Source: Diphasiastrum complanatum (taxonomy: Eukaryota; Streptophyta; Lycopodiopsida; Lycopodiales; Lycopodiaceae). Taken from it: a DNA stretch of 60,000 nt. Numbering within the stretch: position 1 is the stretch's first letter; each line of letters starts with the position of its first letter. A program made the position numbers and the translations under genes. Where the stretch lies: contig CM055099.1 in NCBI GenBank assembly GCA_029204225.1, positions 68,505,084-68,565,083 on the forward strand, written 5' to 3'. The notes under the pieces are model-generated. The model ran no database searches, was not told where the DNA came from, and worked only from the letters and a program-made list of their open reading frames with translations. Shown here in pieces: positions 1 to 13,154 of the stretch.

Positions 1-1352
<1,352 letters not shown>

Positions 1353-1702
1353 TTTAGTGTATTCCAAAGTAATTGACAACCCTATCAACTAAAAATTGAT
1401 ATACATTCTAGTTTATTGATTGGAGTAAAACTCATCCACATGTATTTGAGCTACATGAAGGCAAGATATACATTCTAGTTTATTAATTGGAGTAAAAGTC
1501 ATCCACATGCATTTGAGCTAATACAGAACTACGTGGAAGTCTTAAAACTTAAAAAAGTAACAAAATTTCAAACCTTTAAAAATTTAATTAAAAAATCAAA
1601 CACTTTAAAATTATAGATAAAAATAATAAATATTATAAAAATTTAAAATTTAAATATCAAGAAATTTAAAAATTTATATATATATATATCATAGTGGAAC
1701 GT

Positions 1703-1744
1703 GGTACCGCCATTATGGTACCGCGGTACCATAATGGTGGTACC
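1703..1744. repeat. 42-bp palindrome with perfect 28-bp core
   Basis: Positions 1710-1737 equal their own reverse complement, centred on GGTACCGCGGTACC. The symmetry extends to 1703-1744 with one mismatched pair. Further GGTACC copies lie just to the right, to about 1780. Confidence 0.95.
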
Positions 1745-1886
1745 GCGGTTATGGTGCCGCCCTCAGACCAGCGGTACCAGGGCGGCAACACAAAAATAAT
1801 ATTTTTTTTTTAAAAAAAAAAAACCCTTTTAACAGGCTAAAACTAGGTAAAAACTAAGATGTTACTATACAGGGGGACTGTACTGG

Positions 1887-2130
1887 GGGCACTGTGAGAG
1901 AGCGGACCCAATCGGAGTGCGACATGTGGGGGAGCAATACATGGGGCATGTACAGTAGCATATGGGCACTGTGGAGGAGCAGACCATGGACCCAATCGGA
2001 GTGCAGCATGTGGGAGAGCAATACATCCGGACAGGTACACCGTCACATGGGCACTGTGGAGGAGCAGACCATGGACCCAATCGCAGTGCAGCATGTGGGA
2101 GATCAGCACATGGGGCAGGTACAGTAGCAC
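1887..2130. repeat. Three tandem units of about 77-85 bp
   Basis: Units start at 1887, 1964 and 2049, each opening with GGGCACTGTG and containing GGACCCAATCG and CATGTGGGAG. The second and third units are 85 bp apart and nearly identical. The first is 77 bp, having lost about 8 bp. Confidence 0.85.
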
Positions 2131-2339
2131 ATGGGATCATCAACAAAAGCAAATTGGGAAACAGGCTGTGGGGTTAAATAGGCACTCACGAGACAGTGAG
2201 AGAGCCAGCGAGAGGGGGTGAGAGGCATTGTGAGAAGCTGTGAGGGAGAGCCAATGGGAGGCTGTGAGAGAGAGCCATTGTGAGAGGCTGTGTGACAGAC
2301 CGAGTGAGAGGCTGTGAGAGGGGGGCTGTAGGTATCCAA

Positions 2340-2573
2340 AAGTCGCTGCCTGACGAGAACGGACATGCTGGCACAGGGGGCAGCATTCAGTGTGCCACCA
2401 TCTCTCGCGCGTGCGCCGAGTAGGTGACCTTTAAGGCGAGTGAGGGTGGCAACGAACTCTGTCAAGCAATATCGACAGCGCACTATCCTTGCACCGGACT
2501 TGTTAGACTTGTCGGGAACCCCCCTGACAATGTCCACCTCGTCCCACAGATCGGCAAGGTTGGAATGCACCAT
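2340..2573 (-). pseudogene. hAT transposase N-terminal BED zinc-finger remnant
   Basis: A minus-strand open frame starting at 2573 reads like the BED-type DNA-binding finger at the start of plant hAT transposases. Candidate ligands are C33 and C36 (CRYC), H50 in RLKGHL and C67 in NAAPC, in the usual order and near-usual spacing. The frame then runs into low-complexity Ser/Pro/Leu-rich translation with no hAT catalytic or dimerisation (hATC) region, so it is a fragment. Assignment rests on motif spacing only. Confidence 0.6.
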
Positions 2574-2895
2574 CTTTGTAGAAAGGACTGGGGAAAGAAG
2601 GCAGAGATCTCTGTGGGTGCGATAGGAGTCGGAAGGCTTGAAAAAACCACAATAAAGGCCGAAATAGCAATAGCAGGGGAGGACGCGATCAGTGCAATGC
2701 GAAGACAGCCGGGAGGGCGCGGACAGTAGGGCGATGGGCGGACAGCAGGGAGGGCGCGGACAGTAGGGCGATGGGCAGGGAGAGAGATGAAGCGAGGGGG
2801 GGGGGATTAGGTTAAAAAAAATACAGTAATATATTAAATATTAAAAAATAGTATATACTAAAAAATATTAAATATTGTGGTACCGCGAACAAAAA

Positions 2896-4700
2896 TTTAA
2901 AAAATAGTGAGAGGAGACATTTTGATTATGCATATTGTAAAGACCTAGTCAATCTTGGAATTTGTGGACTATGATTTGTCAATCTCATCCTCTTTCTAAA
3001 TTTGGCACACTGCTTCTGAATGCCCACTTTATTACAGTACTTGCCAAATGCTTCCACCACTACCAAAATCGCCTATCGAATCATAACCCATTCCAACAAC
3101 ACAATAACCTTTTATTTGTCTCAAATATACTCCGTCCACTTTATGGAGGTCCTTGCATCTAGAAATTGGGTTAAAAAATGACCTCACACAACAAATCCAA
3201 GCTGTGCCTGCCTGCACCGGAGCCTCAGACCATCTAGAATTCTTGGAGGCTGTCATGAAGATTGACAAGTTCGAACAGGAGTTGTCGAATCTTAAGCAGC
3301 AATTGGACGATCAGAAGTTGGCTGCTGAGTTGCAAACTGTAAGCGAAAAGTATATGTAAGTAGTACAATTAGTGTATTCTATGCAGTATAAGGCAAACAT
3401 ACTAAAGACATTCACATTAGCAGTGTTGTGCCAGCAGCATGCTCATCCCAGTAAGAAGAAACCGTGATTTTAATGGAAATGGTGGATATAGGACTAGCCC
3501 TACTTAGCAGTAAACTGTGAGAGTAGACCACATACAAAGACACAGTAACTACATTAGAAACAAAGAACACCTGCTGCGTCCATTCACAGTATTTGTAAAC
3601 TGAAAGACAACTTAGAGGGAAACGCTGTTAGAAGCAGTAGGAAGATTTAGATTTAAAACTGAACATTCATCTACTTAAATCTGGAAGACGTATTTGTTTG
3701 AGGAGTACGTCCATAGAATGATTACAACATCTATCTAAATGGGTGAATCTAGCTATGGTCGAATGGAAAAATAGTTAGCAAAATAGCATGATAATAGGTA
3801 TCAGAAGTAATCTAGACTGATCAAAAAACATGTCCCAATGAACTCTAAAATGCCTATAGGATGGCCTTATAAAGTACATCTGACTCTATTGGCAAACATG
3901 AGCACAATTTGTGACAATTCTAACAAAAAGGTGACAATTCAGACCTATCTTCAATAAGAGAACGCAATATGATATCTTCTGAATGTAATCGTTCCCTTCT
4001 AAGAACTTAAAGGAGGTCTTGTTTCTGATCAAAAGACAGAACACATACCCGACATGAATGCAGCTTCAACTGAACATTATTCATTATAGATCTGCAAGAA
4101 AATTATTGGCACCTTTGAAACCTTGTTGCAAAACACACACCCAAACCAAGTAAATTTTGAAAACAAATAAAATCATACAACACAAGCTTGAGGAGTTTTT
4201 CTGTAGCAATCTTACTGCAGATTAAAACACTTCCTGAGTTGAACACAAATAGAGGAAGGCAGCTGAAGCTGTCAAGATCAAACACGGTAACAAGAGTCAC
4301 ATTTACACCAAAAAACTTGAGTAGAATCTAAGCTCTAGAAAGAAGTTGACAAAAAACATGAAATCCTACAACTCGGAATCGTTAACCTTTTAAAGGAGCC
4401 ACTTCACAGCTGCCTCCAGGTTGTTCTTGTATTTGTGATGATCTTGGGGAACAATTGGAGTACATCCAACTACAATGCTATTTTTCCATGTCAAGCATGT
4501 CCAGATCTTTTATATACAGTAAGCTTTATATTAGAGTTTCAAGCAGATGAAGTCAAAAGCATAAAACTAGCTTAATCAACAAGGTGAAGCAAGCTCTTTG
4601 TCATGAAAATTCTGGAGAATCGATTCCAAGACATAGCTAGCTCACAGATTGAAGGCAACATTTTTGGCTGCCAACACCACTACATAGCGGGATTTGATAC
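2896..4700. other. Non-coding spacer 3' of gene A
   Basis: No convincing coding sequence. Short open frames here lack family motifs. The stretch lies downstream of the gene A stop codon. Confidence 0.5.
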
Positions 4701-4702
4701 CA

Positions 4703-4708
4703 TTTATT
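4703..4708 (-). promoter_or_regulatory. Candidate polyadenylation signal AATAAA of gene A
   Basis: AATAAA on the minus strand about 160 bp past the gene A stop codon, a plausible distance for a plant 3' UTR. Position and motif only. Confidence 0.4.
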
Positions 4709-4866
4709 CCAGTAATAACATATTCACCATAATGAGTACAAATTGGGCCCAATTCACAATATTTTTCTCAACCCAAAAAGATTTGATTCTTAGGTCATCT
4801 TGCAGTAACCTGGAACAAGAGATTCTACTGTGAAATGTACAGAGCATGCATTGCATCAATCTACTT

Positions 4867-5349
4867 TTATGTTAGTGCTGCAAAGTGCAATTCATACTTC
4901 TTTTCACAAAGCTCAAGGAGTAACATCATTAATGCCTCACACATCTGTGGTGCATCTGGATCTTTTGAGTACACCATCCAAGCATGATCCAATTTCCTAT
5001 CTGGCCTTACAGCTATTGAGCCAGGAACTTCTGCATCCTTCCTGGTTACAAGACCATCACTTTTTTCTCCATACCGGAGTTCTAGGTGTAGAGCACAAAC
5101 TGCCATGGCAGCTGCAAGGGGAACAACAACAGGCAGTTTTGTTCCTGCAACAAAATCATTTGATGTTGGAGGGGTTGACAACCATGGAAGCTCTGCATGA
5201 GCTATGTGGGATAAGGTCGAAAGCACTCCTGGAGCTTTGCTGGCTTCTGTATGGAATGACACTACAGGGAAAGTTTCTGGTAGTGAGTACTTAGCAAGAA
5301 ACTCTCGCCTTTTGTCATACGTCAAGTCTTCAAGTGCCCGTAAATCACC
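4867..5349 (-). CDS. Gene A exon 8: C-terminal catalytic exon
   Basis: Opens after TTGCAG with GDLRALEDLTY and carries VSFHTEAS, AHAELPWL, the LRYGEKSDGLVTRKDAEVPGS block and KLDHAWMVYS, ending HFAALT-stop. The first 160 residues align without gaps to the last exon of gene B apart from a short insertion there (HELDND). The C-terminal tails differ. Confidence 0.9.
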   Translation of the reverse strand, partial: GDLRALEDLTYDKRREFLAKYSLPETFPVVSFHTEASKAPGVLSTLSHIAHAELPWLSTPPTSNDFVAGTKLPVVVPLAAAMAVCALHLELRYGEKSDGLVTRKDAEVPGSIAVRPDRKLDHAWMVYSKDPDAPQMCEALMMLLLELCEKKYELHFAALT

Positions 5350-8300
5350 CTGCAATTAAAATCCAGTCTTAACAACAACGCCATGGTAATGGGAGAACAA
5401 AATGGATCTAAAGCGACTGCAATTCAAATCAAGCAAGCCAACGGTCTTCAATTTGCATACAATTGGGCAACTAAGTAAACTAGATACAAACTAATCATGT
5501 CTGGAAAACTTGTCTATGTCAGTGCATGTGGATGTGCGCACACTCTTGTGCATGAGAGAGAGAGGCGCGCGCGCGCACACACACACACACACAGAAGAAT
5601 GAAATATATCAACACCCAAAGAAGGCTGATCTTATGGAACAAATAATGATATAGCTGACTTTAGTTAATAACAGGAAAAAATGTATTCAGGTAGCAAAGA
5701 CAACACATAAAAGTATCTAATACTCCAACAAATTTATTCTATGTTTGTGTGCCTGACTTTGTAACAAATTTGCCTCTTCTATTTCAAGAAAATGAGAAAA
5801 AAAATTCCAGATGGGCAATTGTTTATAGGCTCCAGCATAACTTGCAGCCTTTCACATTTCAAAAAACTGCACATTGCAGCCTTTTACATCTTAGAAGACT
5901 ATCGTGTTCCATGTTGACTTTTCCCCATTCATGGATAAGGTGTACGACCTTCCATGGCCGGTCAATGCTACATAGTTTCTGAACTCAGCTCATGCGGATT
6001 CGTCCTTAATATGTATTCTTTGCAATAAATGCCTCTTTACTTTAGGGATGTCCATTCTAACATACTTTTGAGCAGGGCCACTTTAATGTGATTTGATCCC
6101 CAAAGTACTACGTCGTTTTCTCTATAAGATTGCTTCCAAATGGCTTCAATGAAACTTTCTTTTCAAAAACTCTATTGGCCACTCATCCTATCAAATTTTA
6201 TATGTCCAAACCATGCAAAACATAACTTGCCTTTGATGCAGCATCTCCTCCATTACTAGAAATGGTGCTACCTCTTGTTGGGGAAAATGCCGAAATCCCT
6301 TCCCCCTCGGTGCATGTACTATACCTATCGAATTTGAATCAGAATGGTGACCCGAATGACTCACTTGATTCTACTTGATTCTAACTAACTTTGAAGTCGT
6401 CAGAATAGATAAGGTCGATTGCATAGACAAAAACAAAGTTGATAGACTGCTGGTCGTGGAAGCGACAGAAGTTCAGACAATTTTGCACGAGAGCATTATT
6501 AGATAGAACTATTAATTAGAGTAGAAAACATTGATACTGACATAAATCTAAATGCAATAAGGCAATGGATTGATTCAGAAAGTAATAACGAGCACATGAC
6601 AATTGGGGTGATAACCACGTACTCGAAACTAACTCTGGTTCTATAACAACTTCGATGATTTGAAGATCATTCGATAGCTTATTCTAACTCTTTGTCTAAA
6701 TCTTAACGATGTAATAACATCTATTGTGTTTGCTGATTGATCAGTTCTGATTCTCGTCATTTAAGTTGCACATCTATTCGGACATATATACAAATGTATA
6801 GGCACGTTGAGCTATGTTGTCTGATATGGATCTTGGCGGCAATCATGGCTATCACTATCCAGATAGGCGGCAGTTGTGGCTGTCACTAGCTGGACAGGTG
6901 TGATCATGGCTACCGTCATTGTCAAAACAGTTACACATTGCTAAGGTTAGCTTGCATAGGTCACTAGCTTTATTTAGAGTGGTATCACATTAGTTAGACA
7001 GTCGACAGTTTGTCGATTTGAGTCGGAGTTGAAGTAGCTGCAGTTGAGGGTGACAAATGTTCGAATGTTCGAATCGATAGTTGTTCGAATTCGAGCATAG
7101 TCGATAGTCGACACTCGAAACTTCTTTGATAGTTTGATTGTCTTCGATAGTTTGATTGTCGCGTAGGTACCTGTCTGTGATTCTCGCGTATTTCTACAGA
7201 CTATGCGACAATGCGAGTAGATATGCAGCAACATGAATAAATCTAGATTAACTATGGGATTTAGGAGAAGGAATAAATCCGACACTTCTAGCCTTCTTGT
7301 TGAATGTCATTCAAAAATTAATAAAAAAGTAGTTAACTAAGGAATTTCTCTTGCCTTTTCTTCCCATACCAGCAATTATTTCAACATGCAACTCCGGAAT
7401 GGTAACAAGACATATTACTCACAAACATGAACTTACTACCTTTTGTAAGATCAGATGCTTTCCAACACTTGAATGCACTACCTACAGTGATCTCAAACAC
7501 ACTACCTTTTCTATAAGATCAGCCTACCTTTCTTGTAGATCAAGTGGTTATGGAAGATTGCACTCCCTTTCTTGTTCAACTCAAGCGGCTATGGAGGATC
7601 TCACCGTCATTACTGTCCAGATCAATCCGTTATAGAAGATCGCACTATCTTTTGTGTCTAGATTGAAGTAATATGAATCGCATTTGTAATGTATGCGCCT
7701 CAACATTGAACAACAATGCAATCACATTTGTATGAAGGCCTCATGTCGATCTGGAAATTTATTAAAAAAACAAAAAATAGTATGTATTAAAAAATCTCAA
7801 GGCCCATTCTAGAACAGAACACGCTCCATTCCGGATCATGCAACTATGCAAGTCCTTGGCTACCAACACCTCTTGTAGGCTCTCAATGGATAACAAGTGT
7901 TCTTGTATAGAATAACTTAGTACAAGATTAGAATTTGTACAAGCTCCCTATGCATCACCTATGCAAGCAAGTTTTCTGTTATAAAATTTACTCTTAGGAC
8001 ATTGAATGTGCACTATCCTCCTTACCTCTATAACCTTGAAAGATCTGATTTCTAAAGATCAGCATTCTGGAGATATTCTTAGATTCACGAGTCTTTCAAA
8101 GAGTCTCCTAAGATTCATTTGATAAGCCACAAGCCCCAACTTTTCAAGGAGCTAATTTGTTACATTCATTTTTATACAATGTAACGCCATCTTGGCCCTC
8201 TTCTTGTATTTTGCTTGATCTCGTGCATGGTGAGACTCCTTAAGCCCAAGCCCTATATCCATCAAATCTTGAAGGACAAGTAAGGATTCCATCCTCACTT

Positions 8301-11300
8301 TCCATAAGTAGTTTGCAGATTTCAATCTATCACGACTTTCCAACAAATCTCCTCCTATGGATGACATGTTAAAAAGTTGATCACACACTTGATGTACTTG
8401 AAAAATTCTAACCACACTTATCCTAGTGTCAACCCAACGCTTACTTGAGACTCCAAAGTCGTGTTAAGTCTAAAAAGCTCTAGAACAGTTGATCTATAAT
8501 CTGTCCAAATTATCTCACGAACTATGCTTAAAATTGACAATTTTGATCATCCTTGATCAACATAACAGATTCATGAAAAATATATATCCTAAAGTCCTAC
8601 TCACAAATAAAATTCTTAATAAAGTTTTTAAGACTTTCAATCCAAAGATTAGATCAGATCTATATCTATTGGCATCAAATCTATAATTGATTCCAAACCT
8701 TGGTCATGAAAAAAAAAACTAGAACTTGACTTTAGATTGTTCACAAAATATCAAACACAATAAAATTGAGACTGAGCTAAATAAGTGCTTCTAACCATTC
8801 AGTATATGTCTAATAATCACATCTGAACATGCAAAGAAAATATCAGAATCTGATATTAGATTTTCTTTCCGATGTCAAGACTAGTTATACATAGATGAAA
8901 ATTCCAGATGGCAAATTCTTTATTTGGATGCATTGGTTAGATCCAGGCTACTATATGGTTGTAAGATTCAGGCTACTAATGGTTTTAAACGTTGAGCTGC
9001 ACTGGGAGCAGGTAAGAACATGCGCGCCCCCACCCCCCCTGCAATGGGAATGTTCCCCACATTCCTTGTTGGTGGGAAGGCAGAAACAGCAATCCCCCTG
9101 TTCCCATGAGGTGGGAATGGGGAATGCATCCCATGGAAACTATGATAAGTACTAATCTATTCATAGCATAATCTTTTACTAAGAAAAATATTGATGGTAA
9201 TTATGTCATTTTATATCAACTATTTCATCTATAGAGTTTTGTAGGTACCCACCATTATGCGTATGGACTTTCTATATCAACTATTTCATTTATAGACTTT
9301 TGTAGGTACCTACCATTATGCGTATGGACTTTCTATATCTGGCATCCTGGCAATTTTCCAAAGAGAAAAAATTATAGTGTATCTCCAAGAAAAAAGCTAT
9401 TCAGGACACTACAATCTAAATCATAGAACCCACGGTTCTCAGAACCGTGGGTCCTGGAAACCGTGGGGTGAACCGTACCACGGTTCATGAACCGTGGTAC
9501 AGTTCATGTAATTAATTGATTAATTTTTTTTGGCCTTTTCCCCACAAAACCTATGGTAAAAACAAAAAAAAATTAATTAATTAATTCACGGCTCACCACG
9601 GTTCTTGGTCAAAAACTTTATGAACCGTACGGTTCACTGTATGGTTCCAAGAACCGTGGTGAACCGTCCACGCTTCACGGGAACTATGATCTAAATTTAA
9701 TTGTAAACTGCTAGAACTATGCCTTGCTTATCTATCGCGCTAATTGTTATGCACAGGATACAGTTTCATATCCTTTTCCAAGCATAATCCTTAAGTAACA
9801 TCCTGGAAATTCAAACGTCAGTAGTTTGAGCTGATGTGAAGCTGGTGAAATATTGAACACATGATTTTAAATATCGAGAGTAAACCCCACAGAATTCACA
9901 GTCAGATACTCCACGAAGAAAGATGAAACTAAGCTTAAATTTACAACCTCACTTATAACGTAAGCAGTCAGCACAAGCACCTTACTTTGATAATTCTGCA
10001 GATAAGAATCTCCATAATTCGCCTTGTCTCAATATCTGCGAGTTGACCTTCTCTAAGTATGTCTGCAGCTATAGGACTACCTCCATAAGGGCATTGCACT
10101 AGCACTAGTCCTGCTACTTTATCTTTGATATCAGGCCAAAACATCGCTATAGCTGCCGCCGCATCCACTCCCCCCTTGCTGTGTCCAAGCAACATGACCC
10201 GCTTGTTTGTACCCCAGTACAGCTCCTCAATGTGTTGCTTGAGTTCAACAGCATTTGTCTCCACAGAAGCCTGCAATCTCAAAACAGGATCGAAGCTTTA
10301 GTTTTGATCTTTACAAACACATGATGCCACAAGCTACTAATAGTCTATGCGACTACAAATTGAGAGAATCCATCTTTGGAAATTTGCAAGCAAATTTGGA
10401 AGTTTGTTATAATTCAGTGTGCATGCAAATCACCTAGAACCTCTAAAACCTGCCCGTCCATGTATTCGCGAGACCAAGTTGATATATCAGAAAGTACCTC
10501 ACTATGGATTCTAGCAATGCAGCAATTCAATCCCAGCCTTGAGAAATACTTCTTTGTATCAACAAAATAAAGTGGGCCATGATTGCTGAACAACCCTGCC
10601 ATGAAACCAGTAGTTTTAGGTCTATAGCTCCTAACCAAGAACATCCTTTTTCAAAGTAAATATCACTGATTGACTGCAGTGAAACCACCGATATCATAAA
10701 AAAGGGATCAAATGAGGCAAATGAATACAGATTTTGTGCATGTTATTACCAGGCACAAGCACGTAGACCAGACTATCAGGCAGCGTATGAGCACCATCGC
10801 TGACAAGAAAATTCAGGCTAGTTAACAGGGAGCACAGAAGCATCTAAACAGATTCAAATCTCTTGCAAATTTAACAACCTTCCAAACATATCCAATGTGG
10901 ATTTTGGACAAGAACAACTCTTTTTAGTTAAAAAATAGCCAATAAATTATACATGAGTATTAAAACCAATCCTTTTGAAAAAATCAACTTGTGAATCTCT
11001 AGCCTTTCAAAAGAAATCTCCCTGCTGTAAAATTTTTAAAAACTTGAGAATCCTTGTAGAACCTCTTTCTGCTTATAGGAAAAAGAGCCTGTAAAAGACT
11101 TCTATATGGTATGTCTGAAAAAAGGTCCTTTTATGTGAATCTTTGATAAGCTTACTTTATTCTTTGGAGCAGCCGAAAAAATCTGTCTGTTCCATCTTCA
11201 ATGGGTAATACATCAGTTGTCCTCTGTAGCCATCCGATGTCGTCACCTGAGCCTTGAATAGTTTTTTGCACCCGTAATACCAATCTGCACTTTTGAATCT

Positions 11301-12783
11301 TGATCAGAATAGACCACATTTCAAATCTTGACCAGAATTGACATGATTATACTCCAGTCATACTTAAGCTCAGATGTGTTCCGAGAAAAAGGTAGTACAA
11401 ATAGCAGACAAAATCGAGGATTGTTAAAGAACCCTAACTCGGTGTGTAAGAGCTCAATAAGGTTACCCCATAATGAGATGCTTTAAGGAGCCTTAGAACT
11501 ATCAGCAATTTTCCATGACTCTATGGCCTGTAAAGGGAGAAAGCAATCAGCCCTATCAAACAACTATTTGAAACTAGAAGGTGGAATTACCGTCTAATTT
11601 GTGCACAAGTGCGACGTAGATGAACACATATAAATCTGGAGCATGCAAACACTGTTCGCCAACCATATTCCAAACTGGATACAGGAAAGGACAACCTACA
11701 CAACAAGAACTGTTCATATAGTAAGTTTCAAATGCTCGTCAATTTGTTTTCAATTTGTGCCAAATTTGAGTTATAAACAGGGATGAGCTTGCTTCATACC
11801 TCTAAGTTGGTATTGCAGAAGTCAGCTTTTGTTTGGCCAATGGTAGATAAAAAAAGGTGCTTTAACAGTTTTTAACTAAACTACTCTAACACAATTGAGC
11901 CCAATTAAATTCTTGATGCTGCATAGTATACGAAATAATAGATTGAACCTAGCTCAATCTCCTAAAATTCAAAGTTGGTCACCATACATTTTGAAAAAGT
12001 AAATGCTTTATTGATTTTGAAACTGATGCAAAGGAGGACTGATAACAAAACGCAATTGTGGCACAAGATAGGACTAAGGAAAGCTATCGATGGAAATTTA
12101 ATAATGTTCAAGTTTAAAACCCAGCACTCATTATTTATTAACAATCTATAGAAAAGCAATTAAGAATCGATTGTCATCATATCCCTACCAGGTACTTTTA
12201 TGTTGTTTGTAGCAATATTTAAATAGTACAAAGGTAAACAGCTTTAAAACCTTTCCATAGCTACCAACAGTCTATAGAACAGCAATAAATCATAAATTGT
12301 AATCATAACCATATCATGTATTTGATGCATTTTATGTTGTTCGTAGCAATTCTTAACTGGTACAAAGGTAAAGAGCTTTAAAATGACCGATAGTCAGTTT
12401 TCAAAAAATGCAGATACTTCAAATTTTTGCAAGACACATTGCAATGTCTAGAAACTGAGTTGCCGTGCCGGAACAGAACAGGGCCAAAAAAAAAAAATTG
12501 AAAATATGTCCTTTTTCACAAAGGAAAAAACAACGATACTGTAATATCGCGTAACATCACTCTTCCTGCCGTTTCTCTACCGCACTCAGCTCTGATGCAA
12601 AGCAGAGTGATGGGGCAAAAAGCTAGCTGGCTCGAAGGAACTCTAGGATGATCTGGCTTGAGAGTGGTGTTTTTATAACAAGGAAAGAAACAGCGATACT
12701 GAATTCAACCCTTAGAATCTCGTTCCGACCCTTTTGGGTCGAAACGTATTGTACGTACCTTTCCGGAACATATTGGGTTGGAA

Positions 12784-12841
<58 letters not shown>

Positions 12842-13089
12842 ATATGTACTTATTCTCCACCTGGCCCGGGTTGTGGGCATTGGTACTTTTTCTGTAGTTC
12901 TTCTTTTATACCTGGCCCGGGTTGTGGGCTTATTTCACTTATGCTTTGTTCTACTTTCATTCGTAGCTAGTTTATAGCATTTTACGGCCACGTCCTCCTA
13001 TGGATGATGCTCCCACTGTTGCTTGTACATATTTTCTTTTTGGTCTTATGCACCCACGGGTGCCCAAAAGACGTTAATAAAGCTTTCTT

Positions 13090-13154
<65 letters not shown>

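Larger units (their letters stand above)
1690..2895 (-). mobile_element. Degraded hAT-like element with GC-rich palindromic end
   Basis: A GC-rich island in AT-rich DNA. It begins near CATAGTGGAACG, similar to the termini of the MITE at 9422, then has a dense set of GGTACC palindromes, three tandem units at 1887-2130, and a minus-strand frame resembling an hAT BED finger. A last GTGGTACCGC lies near 2878. No target-site duplication could be matched at the two ends, so the limits are approximate and the right end may be lost. Confidence 0.5.

Noticed and set aside
1843-2177. Several overlapping short frames
   Set aside because: They arise from the three tandem 77-85 bp units and show no family features.
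6277-6990. LTR plus primer site in gene A intron 7
   Set aside because: Only 9 of 12 primer-site matches, no CA end before it, no second LTR and no coding domains.
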